DNA of 64,000 nt from Streptomyces curacoi (GTDB taxonomy: Bacteria > Actinomycetota > Actinomycetes > Streptomycetales > Streptomycetaceae), in assembly GCF_001513975.1 (NCBI RefSeq), contig NZ_KQ947985.1, positions 812,266 to 876,265 on the forward strand. The letters are read 5' to 3'. The notes under the pieces are model-generated. The model searched no databases. It was not told the DNA's origin and saw nothing but the letters and a program-made list of their open reading frames with translations. Positions within the stretch are counted from its first letter, which is position 1. Each line of letters begins with the position of its first letter. A program made the translations under genes and the position numbers. Below, piece after piece: positions 8,233 through 16,585 of the stretch.

Positions 8233-9864
8233 ATGCACACCAGGCGCAGCTCCCTACTCAGCCAAGCTCCGAGCCCGAGCGGGCGCGGTCCACGCCAACG
8301 CCGCTCGAACCCCCGCCGAGCACGCACCGCCGGCGCCCTCCTGGCCGCCGCCACGCTGCTCGTCTCCGCCTGCACCGCCGGTGGGCGGCCGAGCAGTCCG
8401 GGGCGCCCGGCGGCCGAGGCGGCGCTGACCGCGCTGCCGCGGTCGACGCCCGCAGCGGTCGCGTCGTACTACGGGCAGAAGCTGAAGTGGCGCGACTGCG
8501 GGGCACCCGGCTTCCAGTGCGCCACCATGAAGGCGCCGCTCGACTACGCGAAGCCCGACGCCGGGGACATCCGGCTCGCCGTGGCCCGCAAGAAGGCGAC
8601 GGGCCCGGGCGAGCGGCTCGGGTCGCTCCTTGTGAACCCGGGTGGCCCGGGCGGCTCGGCGATCGGCTACCTCCAGCAGTACGCGGGGATCGGCTACCCG
8701 GCCGATGTGCGCGCCCGCTACGACATGGTCGCGCTCGACCCGCGCGGAGTCGCCCGCAGCGAGCCCGTCGAATGCCTTGGCGGGCGGGAGATGGACAGGT
8801 ACACGCAGACGGACTTCACACCCGACGACGAGCAGGAGACCGGCGAGCTCGTCGACGCGTACAAGAGGTTCGCCGAAGGGTGCGGCGCGGATGCGCCGGG
8901 CCTCCTGCGCCACGTCTCCACCGCGGAGGTGGCCCGGGACATGGACATCCTGCGGGCAGCGCTGGGCGACGAGCGGCTGACGTACGTGGGCGCGTCGTAC
9001 GGCACCTTCCTCGGGGCGACGTACGCCGGGCTCTTCCCGGACCGGGTGGGCCGGTTGGTCCTGGACGGCGCGATGGACCCCTCCCTGCCCGCCCGCCGGA
9101 TGAACCTCGACCAGACGGCGGGCTTCGAGACGGCGTTCCAGGCGTTCGCGCGGGACTGCGTCCGACGGCCGGACTGCCCGCTGGGCACGAAGGCGAGCGA
9201 CGTCGGCGCGAACCTCAAGGCCTTCTTCCGCAAGCTCGACGCACGGCCCGTACCGACCGGCGATCCGGACGGCCGCAAGCTCGGCGAATCCCTCGCCACC
9301 ACCGGCGTGATCGCGGCGATGTACGACGAGGGCGCCTGGGCGCAGCTGCGTAACGCGCTGTCCGCGGCGATGGAGGAGAGGGACGGCGCGGGCCTCCTCG
9401 CCCTCTCCGACAGCTACTACGAGCGCGACGCCGACGGCCGCTACACGAACCTGATGTTCGCCAACGCGGCCGTGAACTGCGTGGACCTCCCGGCGGCCTT
9501 CGCCACCCCCGACGAGGTCCGCCGATCCCTCCCCGCCTTCGAAAAGGCGTCCCCCGTCTTCGGCGAGGGCCTCGCCTGGGCCACCCTGAACTGCGCGTAC
9601 TGGCCGGTGGCGCCGACCGGCCAGCCGCACCGGATCGAGGCGCGGGGCGCGGCCCCGATCGTCGTGGTCGGCACCACCCGCGACCCGGCGACCCCGTACC
9701 GCTGGGCCCGCTCCCTCTCCCGCCAGCTCTCCTCGGCCCGCCTCCTCACCTACGACGGGGACGGTCACACGGCGTACGGACGGGGCAGCACCTGCGTCGA
9801 CAAGACGATCAACGCGTACCTGCTCCGCGGGACGCCGCCCACCCGCGACAAGCGCTGCTCATAG
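8233..9864 (+). CDS. secreted lipoprotein alpha/beta hydrolase, TAP-type peptidase
   Basis: Tripeptidyl-aminopeptidase-like exported hydrolase (Slp/TAP family) that trims N-terminal peptides outside the cell. The frame is open from GTG 8182, but ATG 8233 is preferred (leaderless -10 just upstream), giving 543 residues. After an Arg-rich N region, a hydrophobic helix ends in a lipobox LLVSAC, so the mature protein should be lipid-anchored. The oxyanion region is LLVNPGGPGGSAI. The nucleophile Ser is about residue 255 in GASYGT, the Asp is in TTRDPATPY and the His in GDGHTAYG near the C-terminus, the TAP_C arrangement. The triad is complete, so it should be active. A strong terminator follows. 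Confidence 0.88.
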   Translation: MHTRRSSLLSQAPSPSGRGPRQRRSNPRRARTAGALLAAATLLVSACTAGGRPSSPGRPAAEAALTALPRSTPAAVASYYGQKLKWRDCGAPGFQCATMKAPLDYAKPDAGDIRLAVARKKATGPGERLGSLLVNPGGPGGSAIGYLQQYAGIGYPADVRARYDMVALDPRGVARSEPVECLGGREMDRYTQTDFTPDDEQETGELVDAYKRFAEGCGADAPGLLRHVSTAEVARDMDILRAALGDERLTYVGASYGTFLGATYAGLFPDRVGRLVLDGAMDPSLPARRMNLDQTAGFETAFQAFARDCVRRPDCPLGTKASDVGANLKAFFRKLDARPVPTGDPDGRKLGESLATTGVIAAMYDEGAWAQLRNALSAAMEERDGAGLLALSDSYYERDADGRYTNLMFANAAVNCVDLPAAFATPDEVRRSLPAFEKASPVFGEGLAWATLNCAYWPVAPTGQPHRIEARGAAPIVVVGTTRDPATPYRWARSLSRQLSSARLLTYDGDGHTAYGRGSTCVDKTINAYLLRGTPPTRDKRCS

Positions 9865-9867
9865 CCC

Positions 9868-9908
9868 CTGGCCCGGCCCCGGACACCGCCGTGCCGGGGC
9901 CGGGCCAG
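9868..9908 (+). terminator. strong hairpin terminator after the TAP-type hydrolase
   Basis: Perfect 15-bp stem CTGGCCCGGCCCCGG (9868-9882) pairing with 9894-9908, loop of 11 nt, starting 4 nt after the stop codon. No U tract, as is usual in Streptomyces. Confidence 0.75.
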
Positions 9909-10048
9909 CGGCCGCACAGCGTCTGGGGGTGGGCCCGGGGCGGGCCGGTGCGGGCCCGGGTGCGGGGCCGGAGGGGGCTGGTACGGAGCACCTCGGAAAC
10001 TGTGTAGACTTACCGACGTTGCTGATCGCACCATAGTGCGGACGGCGC

Positions 10049-10122
10049 GCCGCCTTAGCTCAGATGGCCAGAGCAACGCACTCGTAATGCGTAGGTCTCG
10101 GGTTCGAATCCCGAAGGCGGCT
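10049..10122 (+). tRNA. tRNA-Thr (anticodon CGT)
   Basis: 74-nt cloverleaf. The acceptor GCCGCCT (10049-10055) pairs with AGGCGGC (10115-10121), with discriminator T at 10122. The anticodon stem ACGCA/TGCGT encloses the loop CTCGTAA, so the anticodon is CGT and it reads ACG. The T loop GGTTCGAATCC is canonical. CCA is not encoded. A TAGACT hexamer at 10005-10010 could be the -10. The accessory region begins directly after this gene, but no copy of its 3' end was seen elsewhere in the window. Confidence 0.96.
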
Positions 10123-10128
10123 CTTCTG

Positions 10129-10163
10129 AAACCCCAGGCCAGACGCATCTGACCTGGGGTTTT
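10129..10163 (+). terminator. terminator of tRNA-Thr
   Basis: AAACCCCAGG (10129-10138) pairs with CCTGGGGTTTT ending at 10162, with an inner CAGA/TCTG pairing. The stem ends in a T tract, making this a classic intrinsic terminator. It may also insulate the convergent STAND gene. Confidence 0.85.
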
Positions 10164-10257
10164 CTGATGTGACTCAGGGGTGGGCGGACCGAGGGCCTCG
10201 TTCGCGCTCCCGGTAGCGGTTGTCACGCGTCGGCCTCGGGGATCTGGGTCGCGGACG

Positions 10258-13200
10258 TCAATCCTTGGTGGGGCAGGGCGGTTGTCTGGGGGCTTCGGGG
10301 CGGAGTTGATTGCGGACTGTCGGCGGGTAGCGGTCTCCGACGGCCTGGCAGAGGCGGGCGACCAGGGGGCCTGACTCCAGTGGCACGGAGACGGGGCCGA
10401 CCAGCCCGTATCCATGGAGCGCTGAGCTTCGAAACTCCCACACGGCTACGTTGGTCAGGCTGGTCAGGCCGGCGATGCGCCGGCCGTCGGTGTCCCAGAT
10501 CTCGATGGACTCGTAACCGCCTGGGTTTCTGGAGACGTACATCGCGATGCGGTTCTTGCTGAACGCCGCGATCGAGGACAAGCCTGCCACCCGCACATGG
10601 CGCACTTCTCGACCAAGTCCGGGTTGCCAGAGTGCGAGACCCGCGTTTGTCAGCACGGCCGCCGTGTCGCCCTCGGCGTTGAAGAGTGCGCTGTCTTCGG
10701 CCGCTGCCGCATACTCCGGAATGCGGTGGGACTGGGACCTGATGCGCTGCTCGCCGGCAGGGGGAAGGTGCCAGAGTTCGGCGACTCCGTCTCCACGCAC
10801 CAGCAGAAAGTCGTCGTGATGGGCGGGCCGGGCCACCAGATGAGTGCACGTTCGGCTCTGCGGGCCGGTCGAAGGGGGTGCGCACTTCGGTCCTTCGAAG
10901 TCCGAGAGCCTCCCGGTGGTGCCGTCGAGCCGGTGCAGTCCCCTGCTGTCGAGCAGAAGGAAATCGCTGTCGCCAAAAGGTTGAACGGAGATAATTTCGT
11001 CACCCGACCCCGATGCTCTTTCGATTTCGTGGAGTCCGTTCACCTCGTACAGGCCCCAGCTGGAATATCCATGTGTGAGCAACATGGCGGAGTCATTGCT
11101 GAACAGAGGGTGTGTCGAATGGTCCGCTTCGACGTGCACCGTCCTCTGCTCAAGATTGCGCAATGCGTTGCCGGGGCTCGCGATCGAGAGAACCGCTTTG
11201 GCTTTTTCGGTGGGGACCAGCGCCGCGATCCGTTTTCCGCTGGGGGACAAGGTCATGTCCTCCATAGCGCTGCTCGGATCGAACCCTGGAAAGGGATGAC
11301 GTGTCTGCTCCATCAGGGCGTACAGCACGTCTGCGCCCTGCGCCGTGACCATGAAGGTTCTGCCCCGGTCCTCGCTCACGACGACTCCGACGGGTTCCTG
11401 GGTGTAGGGGAGGACTCCCGAGTGGCGTTTCCCGCTTCCGCTGTCGTGCCAGAAGGCGAGAGTCGCCTCGCCCTCGCCGAACGTGCCCTGTCCACTCTTC
11501 CCGAAATACCTCCCGGTGGCATCGGATTCCTCGACACCCCAGGCTCGGCCGCCCGCGGGGACTGGTTTCGCGGACGTGGGGCTGTGGAAGGTCCAGGATC
11601 CGTCGGGCTGCCTGAACGCGAGCGTCCGGCCACCGCTGCCCGTGACCACATCGTGCAGGCTCTGCTTCTTCCAGACCGGCTGTCCGGTGTCCACATCGGC
11701 GAGGCGTACGGAATACCTGCTCTCGACACGGTTCTGCTCGCCGGGTACGGGCACATCAAAACCCGAAATGACCAGTATCGATTCGTTGCTCGCAGCAGGG
11801 CTCGCAGCAGGGCTCGTAGCAGCGCTCCCAGCAGGGAGTGCCACCGTGTCCGGACATTCGTCCGCCCCAAGGAGACCGTCCGGCAGAGAGACGGTCTTTG
11901 CGGCGTCGATCTCCCGAAGGTGCAGTCTTGTCCTTGTCTCGCCCTTCTCACCGCACACGGTGTCGTAATTGTTGTGCGACATGAAATGCAGCAGTCGTCG
12001 GCCGTCCGCCGAGAAGTCCAGAACCTCGGTGGTCGCTGCATGCTTGCCCGGCTTCCAGCGCCAGTCCGCGATCCGCTCGCCTGAATCCGCCGCCCACACC
12101 ACGATGCGCCCCTCGCTCGTGGCGGCAGCGATCCGACTCCCGTCGTCACTGACAGCCACGGCCTCGGTCTCGGCCGGCGTGCCTGCCAGGCGCCGCTCGG
12201 CCGGATGGGCGGCGTGGATGCCGGCGACGGAGACGACTTGGGAGCGACCGTAGGAGCCGTACAGCACAGCGAGTCGGCCGGCGTCCCGGGAAGCCTGAAT
12301 GCTCCGCACGGCGCCGCTCACAAAACCCGGGCGAGCCTTCGAGACCGAGAACATCCGCTGGTACTGACGCAGCAGTGCCTCATACGCCCTGGGCGTGTCG
12401 GCGGAGCCCCGTGCGGCGAGGGCCAGGAAGACGCTGTTCACGGGGTCACGCTGCGCGTACTCGTCGGACAGCGCGGCGAGACGCTCGGAGTCCCTCTCGG
12501 CGGCCTGGCGGTCGTCGGCCCGCTGAACGGCGAGGATGAGAAGGCCGGCCAGCACGCACAGGGCCGTGACCAGGCCGACAGCGGTTCGGCTGCGGACCAG
12601 GCCGCGACGGTGACGTCGTTGGCTCGCGGCGAGGAACTCCCTTTCGCGCTCGGTGAGTCGGGTGGAGTGCTTGCCCGCCTGGACGCGGGCGGTGGTGAGG
12701 TCCCTGCCCTGTAGAAGCAGCGCGGGGTCGCGGTCACCGTCGCGCCATTCGCCGAGGCGGCGGCGGAACTGCTCCTGCCAGGCGCGGAAGTCGCGGGACT
12801 CGTCCAGCCAGCTGCGCAGCCGGGGCCACGCGCGTACCAGGGATTCATGGGCCAGGGTGACCGTTTCCTGACCGGCGCTGTCACGGCCGAGGACCACAAG
12901 CCGTGAATCGGCCAGGATGTCGGCGGCGGCACGAAGGTCGCCGGGCAGGTCGGCGAGAGCGAGCGAGGTGAGACCGTATCCCGCCTCGCCCGTGGGGATG
13001 GCCAGTTGTTCGAAGAGGCGACGGGCGGCGGTCTCGTCGAGTCGGCCGCCCGGCCGGCACACCATGGCGAGGCGCTGCTCGGCGTACGTGGACAGCGCGC
13101 CCCACACGCCACCGATCTCCTGATACGCGCAGTGGGTGAGCAGGCCGTTGGTCCTGCGTTCCCAGAGTTGGGCGAGGACAAATTCGATCATGGGCAAGGC

Positions 13201-14577
13201 GCCGGGCGCATGGCCGACGTCGGCGCCGGCGTCGGCGAGGATCCGCTCCGGCAGCCCGGTCTCGAAGGCGGTCCCGGGCAGGCTGCGCACCGGAGCGCTG
13301 ATGATCTCCGCGAGTTGACCGGCGCTCATGGGGGCGAGCATCTGGACGCGCACGCTGAGCGTTTCGGGTTCGTGCGAGACGACAAGGTCCTCCAGGGAGG
13401 CGGACCGCAAGGTCGCGAGCACACGCAGCCGTCGGCCGTCCGGTCCCGTCGCACGGGTCATGGCGAGCAGCGTGTCGAGCAATTCACGTGCCTGGTCCGG
13501 ATGCGCGCCGACCACTTCCTCGAACTGGTCGAGCAACACCACATGACCGGCGTGGCCCGCGTGCTGAAGCAGATGAGCCGCGAACAGTACGGCGGTCTCG
13601 GCCCGCGCCGCGGCACTGTCGGCGTTCGCACACACTTCACCGGCCAGCTCGGCGAGGAGAACCGCATGGGGGAACTGGCCGCGCAGGGCGGTCAGCAGGA
13701 CGCGCGTGGGGTTCGCCCCCGGCTGACGGACAAAGTCGGTGACCGTGTACCCCGTCCCGCGCAACAGGGGCAGCACACCGGCTCGGACGAGGGAGGACTT
13801 GCCGACACCGGAGGCACCTGCCACCGGGACGAAGGCGGTGTCGGCGACCGCGTCGGCGATGCGGACGGCGTCCCTGGTCCGCCCGTGGAAGACGGACGCG
13901 TCCTCTTCGCGAAACGCCTGGAGGCCGCGGAAAGGGCATGTGCGTGAGGCCGGGTCGAGCGCCAGCAGGGTGGCGGTGGGGATCAGATAGGCGGTGGTGG
14001 CCGCCTCGCCGTGATCCGCGGCCACGGTCATGCCGACCACGCCGCCCTGCCTCAGATCCCACACCGGGGCCCCGCTGAAGCCCTTGCCGATCGGGGCACC
14101 CCAGGGTGAGGGCCGGGTTTCCATCGCCGTCCAGCCGTTGCCGACGGGTGCGCGCAGCCGGCCACTGACCCAGACACCGTGGTCACTGTGCTGGGGGAAA
14201 CCAAGCACGCGAAACGGGTGACCCCACACCGGCGCGTCGCCCGCCAACGGCAACGAGCCGGTTCCCGGAACCGGCTCGGGCAGTCTCAGCAGGGCGATGT
14301 CCCCGCCGCCATCCGCCCGGACGGGCACCCACCGCTCCACGACCGCACGGGCATCGGTCCGTACCTCGCTGAGCAGAGGGAAGTCCACACACACCGGGTC
14401 CGAGGGCGGCACCACATCGGTCTCGTCGGTGCCGAGTGCCTGGGCTACCACATGGGCGCACGTGCACACCAGGTCGGCGCCGAGGAGGAATCCACTGCCG
14501 ATGACCTCGCCGTGGACGCTCCACACGCGAACGGTGCCACGGACGATGACTTCGTCGTCAGCGGGCCCCGGTGGCAT
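10258..14577 (-). CDS. trypsin-like protease - nSTAND NTPase - TM - beta-propeller protein (predicted conflict system)
   Basis: 1439 residues. Residues 1-210 are a trypsin-fold peptidase with triad His42 (CTCAHVV), Asp93 (GGGDIALL) and Ser168 (GKGFSGAPVW). Residues about 214-640 are an nSTAND1-type P-loop NTPase opening CPFRGLQAFREEDASVFHGR, with Walker A GASGVGKS (254-261), Walker B VVLLDQFEE (346-354), then helical winged-helix/arm regions. One TM helix lies near 662-685. The rest (about 740-1439) is beta-rich with degenerate WD-like blades (for example EAVAVSDDGSRIAAATSEGRIVVWA). STAND proteins are switch NTPases that oligomerise on sensing a ligand, here probably with the propeller as sensor and protease as effector. 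The start overlaps the upstream small gene by 20 nt, implying translational coupling. A 12-bp DNA repeat near 11790-11830 gives a Ser/Ala-Pro linker. The biological trigger is unknown. Confidence 0.85.
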   Translation of the reverse strand: MPPGPADDEVIVRGTVRVWSVHGEVIGSGFLLGADLVCTCAHVVAQALGTDETDVVPPSDPVCVDFPLLSEVRTDARAVVERWVPVRADGGGDIALLRLPEPVPGTGSLPLAGDAPVWGHPFRVLGFPQHSDHGVWVSGRLRAPVGNGWTAMETRPSPWGAPIGKGFSGAPVWDLRQGGVVGMTVAADHGEAATTAYLIPTATLLALDPASRTCPFRGLQAFREEDASVFHGRTRDAVRIADAVADTAFVPVAGASGVGKSSLVRAGVLPLLRGTGYTVTDFVRQPGANPTRVLLTALRGQFPHAVLLAELAGEVCANADSAAARAETAVLFAAHLLQHAGHAGHVVLLDQFEEVVGAHPDQARELLDTLLAMTRATGPDGRRLRVLATLRSASLEDLVVSHEPETLSVRVQMLAPMSAGQLAEIISAPVRSLPGTAFETGLPERILADAGADVGHAPGALPMIEFVLAQLWERRTNGLLTHCAYQEIGGVWGALSTYAEQRLAMVCRPGGRLDETAARRLFEQLAIPTGEAGYGLTSLALADLPGDLRAAADILADSRLVVLGRDSAGQETVTLAHESLVRAWPRLRSWLDESRDFRAWQEQFRRRLGEWRDGDRDPALLLQGRDLTTARVQAGKHSTRLTEREREFLAASQRRHRRGLVRSRTAVGLVTALCVLAGLLILAVQRADDRQAAERDSERLAALSDEYAQRDPVNSVFLALAARGSADTPRAYEALLRQYQRMFSVSKARPGFVSGAVRSIQASRDAGRLAVLYGSYGRSQVVSVAGIHAAHPAERRLAGTPAETEAVAVSDDGSRIAAATSEGRIVVWAADSGERIADWRWKPGKHAATTEVLDFSADGRRLLHFMSHNNYDTVCGEKGETRTRLHLREIDAAKTVSLPDGLLGADECPDTVALPAGSAATSPAASPAASNESILVISGFDVPVPGEQNRVESRYSVRLADVDTGQPVWKKQSLHDVVTGSGGRTLAFRQPDGSWTFHSPTSAKPVPAGGRAWGVEESDATGRYFGKSGQGTFGEGEATLAFWHDSGSGKRHSGVLPYTQEPVGVVVSEDRGRTFMVTAQGADVLYALMEQTRHPFPGFDPSSAMEDMTLSPSGKRIAALVPTEKAKAVLSIASPGNALRNLEQRTVHVEADHSTHPLFSNDSAMLLTHGYSSWGLYEVNGLHEIERASGSGDEIISVQPFGDSDFLLLDSRGLHRLDGTTGRLSDFEGPKCAPPSTGPQSRTCTHLVARPAHHDDFLLVRGDGVAELWHLPPAGEQRIRSQSHRIPEYAAAAEDSALFNAEGDTAAVLTNAGLALWQPGLGREVRHVRVAGLSSIAAFSKNRIAMYVSRNPGGYESIEIWDTDGRRIAGLTSLTNVAVWEFRSSALHGYGLVGPVSVPLESGPLVARLCQAVGDRYPPTVRNQLRPEAPRQPPCPTKD

Positions 14578-14926
14578 CCGCGGACTCCGGTCCGTCTGCG
14601 GGGGCAGGCGATGGCGCCCATTCCATGGAGACCGTGAAGTTGGCCTCCGTGGTGCCCCGCGCGATCACCACGCCGACTTCGGCGGAAAGCGAGATGCCGA
14701 ACTCCACCGTCACCGCGCTCGGAGGTTCGGTAAGGCTCCGCGCTGTCTCCATCACGGCACTCAGAGCGGGTCGTGTCCGAGCCAGGGCCTGCTGCAACGT
14801 CTGTGCCGCGCCGACGACCACCCTGTCCCCGCGCCCCACGCGATCGACGCCACCGGGCCTGGCCCCCGACACCTGCACCAGCACCCGATCGCCGCTGTCG
14901 AGGAGCATCTCCCCAACCCACTCCAT
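14558..14926 (-). CDS. Trypco1/CU044_2847-like partner of the trypsin-STAND protein
   Basis: 122 residues from ATG 14926, with a GGGGGGC purine run at 14931-14937 as ribosome-binding site (an in-frame TTG at 14929 is less likely). The protein is a single small beta-rich domain with MLLDSGDRVLVQVSG, then a helical stretch (TLQQALARTRPAL), then VEFGISLSAEVGVVIARGTTEANFTVSMEW. This is the pattern of the trypsin-co-occurring domain 1 family, which recurs next to trypsin-nSTAND genes. It overlaps the downstream gene by 20 nt, so the two are made together. Its role is unknown. By analogy with effector-associated domains it may be substrate, adaptor or inhibitor of the protease (inference). Confidence 0.7.
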   Translation of the reverse strand: MEWVGEMLLDSGDRVLVQVSGARPGGVDRVGRGDRVVVGAAQTLQQALARTRPALSAVMETARSLTEPPSAVTVEFGISLSAEVGVVIARGTTEANFTVSMEWAPSPAPADGPESADATGAR

Positions 14927-15215
14927 CAACGCCCCCCTGCCGTGGCTGCGCGAACCGTCCTCCTGCGATTACAGACCGAGCGCCCTGCCGCGGCCACCGA
15001 GATGAGAGGCGTTCACCGCCATGAACGACATACAGGGAAAACGTCCCGCACCGACAGGGGGTGGATGCTAGGGGCCGCCTCCCCGCCCGCGCCTCAACCG
15101 GTTGAAGCACCGGCAGGAGTCTTCACCTGCTGGGAGAAGACCGCGGCTCCACCTGGCTGGCAAGTCGCCGACCACGGGCCCGCTCTCCCGTGGAACGGGT
15201 CAGCCGTGGAACGGG
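14927..15215. other. intergenic region upstream of the STAND operon
   Basis: About 290 bp between two minus-strand genes. It should contain the promoter of the Trypco1-STAND pair, but no convincing -35/-10 is visible on the minus strand. Near the left side is a short TTTTCC/GGGAAAA-containing stretch (about 15030-15045). At the right edge a 16-bp tandem duplication overlaps the stop codon of the methyltransferase gene (see separate entry). Confidence 0.3.
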
Positions 15216-15219
15216 TCAG
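15188..15219. repeat. 16-bp perfect tandem duplication across a stop codon
   Basis: CCGTGGAACGGGTCAG occurs at 15188-15203 and again at 15204-15219. The right copy contains the TCA (15216-15218) that is the TGA stop of the minus-strand methyltransferase gene. Each copy also forms a small CCCG/CGGG hairpin. Confidence 0.85.
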
Positions 15220-16295
15220 TGCGTCAGGGACACGATCGCCGGGTGGGTGCCCATGAGGCTGACCGTCTGCTCGTCGTGGACGTGCAGACCCGCCGATTCG
15301 GCGAGGCGCAGGTGTTCCTCGGCGTTGTGCAGCAGCAGTACCGCTCGTCCCGTGCCGGGCTTCAGTACGCGGCGGACCTGCTGGTAGAACGCGGACGGTT
15401 GCCGGGCGAGTACGCCGGCCGGGTCGACCTGGAGACCCCAGGGCGGGTTGCCGATCACCCGGTCGATGGTCCCGTCGGCGACCGGCAGGCGTCCGGCGTC
15501 GGCGACCGCCCAGGCGATCGGGTCCTGCCCGGCGGGCCGGGCCGCGGCGGCGTTGGCGGCGGCCAGGGCCAGCGTGGCCGGGTCGTGGTCCGTGCCGAGC
15601 AGCCGCAGGCCGCTCACCGACAGCTGGGATTCGATGAGGAGGGTGCCGGTGCCGCAGGACGGGTCCAGGACTCGGGCGCCGGGGAAGAGGTCCGTGAGTC
15701 CGGCCATCGCCGCGGCGAGCGGGGGGTGCAGCGTGCCGCGTACCGACTCCTGCTTGTACGTACGCCGGTGCAGGGGCCGTTCGGCGATCCGCACGGCCAG
15801 CACGGCCTGATCGCCGTCGAGCGTCACCCGGACCGGGAAGGCGGTGCCCTCGTCGCGGACCGGGCCGTCGCGCCGGGAGCGGTAGGGCAGCCCCAGGACG
15901 GCCGACACCTCGCGGCCGACGGCGTCCTCGATGTCGTACCGGTTGAAGTTGCGCTTGCCGAGGTAGGACGCGACGACGTCCACCCGGGTGGCGCCCTCCG
16001 GGCCGCCGCACCGGTGGCGCAGCCGCAGCAGCTCACGCCACTTCGCGGTCCGCGCGGGCTTGTCGAACCGGGCCAGGTCCGCTTTGGTGTGCCCGACTCC
16101 GCCCAGCGTCGCCGCCACCAGGAACACATCGTCCACGGTCCGCAGTTCCAGCAGCCTGCTGTCGGGCTCCTCACAGGAGAAGTGGACCTCACGGTGCCGC
16201 AGCCGCTTCACGACGCCCAGACCGCGTGAGGTGATCTCCTGGGCGGCGATCTCCTCCAGCCCTCGCAACGTCCGTGCCAAAAGCCGCACGTTCAC
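15216..16295 (-). CDS. THUMP-like RNA/DNA N-methyltransferase (UPF0020 type)
   Basis: SAM-dependent methyltransferase of the THUMP-UPF0020 group (RlmL/Trm14-like), predicted to methylate guanine N2 in RNA. The frame opens at ATG 16322, but GGGAGGAA (16309-16302) sits 6 nt before GTG 16295, which is taken as the start (359 residues). The N-terminal half resembles a ferredoxin-like/THUMP RNA-binding region (LLARTLRGLEEIAAQEI, then a VHFSC strand). The C-terminal Rossmann domain has motif I VLDPSCGTGTLLIE, an acidic loop GTDHDP and catalytic motif IV IGNPPWG. The last motif is usual for amino-methyltransferases acting on G or A. DNA N6-adenine activity cannot be excluded. No restriction partner is nearby, so a stand-alone RNA modification role is favoured. 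Confidence 0.8.
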   Translation of the reverse strand: MNVRLLARTLRGLEEIAAQEITSRGLGVVKRLRHREVHFSCEEPDSRLLELRTVDDVFLVAATLGGVGHTKADLARFDKPARTAKWRELLRLRHRCGGPEGATRVDVVASYLGKRNFNRYDIEDAVGREVSAVLGLPYRSRRDGPVRDEGTAFPVRVTLDGDQAVLAVRIAERPLHRRTYKQESVRGTLHPPLAAAMAGLTDLFPGARVLDPSCGTGTLLIESQLSVSGLRLLGTDHDPATLALAAANAAAARPAGQDPIAWAVADAGRLPVADGTIDRVIGNPPWGLQVDPAGVLARQPSAFYQQVRRVLKPGTGRAVLLLHNAEEHLRLAESAGLHVHDEQTVSLMGTHPAIVSLTH

Positions 16296-16513
16296 GTGCG
16301 ATTCCTCCCGCTGGCTGTGCATGGCGTCCAGGAACCGCTGACCTCCCGGAACCCGAGAAGTGTACCGGGGTCGCCGCGCCGGACCCCGGGGCCGCCGCCT
16401 CGGCCGGAAGTGGCGCAGTGCGCGGGTGCTGTCCCAATGAGGGCACGGCGGCGCGTCAACGCGTGCGGGCTCTCTTCTTCATGACCTTCCAACTGCCGGG
16501 CGCGCCAGGAGCG

Positions 16514-16569
16514 TTGACCAGCCGCGTGTGCGCCAGCAGAATGAGCGCGCATCTGTGAGAGCGCTCTCA
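16514..16569 (+). promoter_or_regulatory. promoter with LacI-type operator ahead of the Tat-exported enzyme
   Basis: TTGACC (16514-16519), 17-nt spacer, CAGAAT (16537-16542). A perfect 14-bp palindrome TGAGAGCGCTCTCA lies at 16556-16569, a few bases after the expected transcription start. Such GAGCGCTC-centred palindromes are typical of LacI-family sugar repressors (for example CebR-like). Its position just downstream of +1 fits repression. GAGGGAGA at 16575-16582 is the ribosome-binding site. Confidence 0.6.
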
Positions 16570-16585
16570 AGACCGAGGGAGACCC

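Noticed and set aside
15216..16295. Restriction-modification DNA methylase
   Set aside because: NPPW is shared by RNA and DNA enzymes, but the THUMP-like N-terminus and absence of a nuclease gene favour RNA modification.
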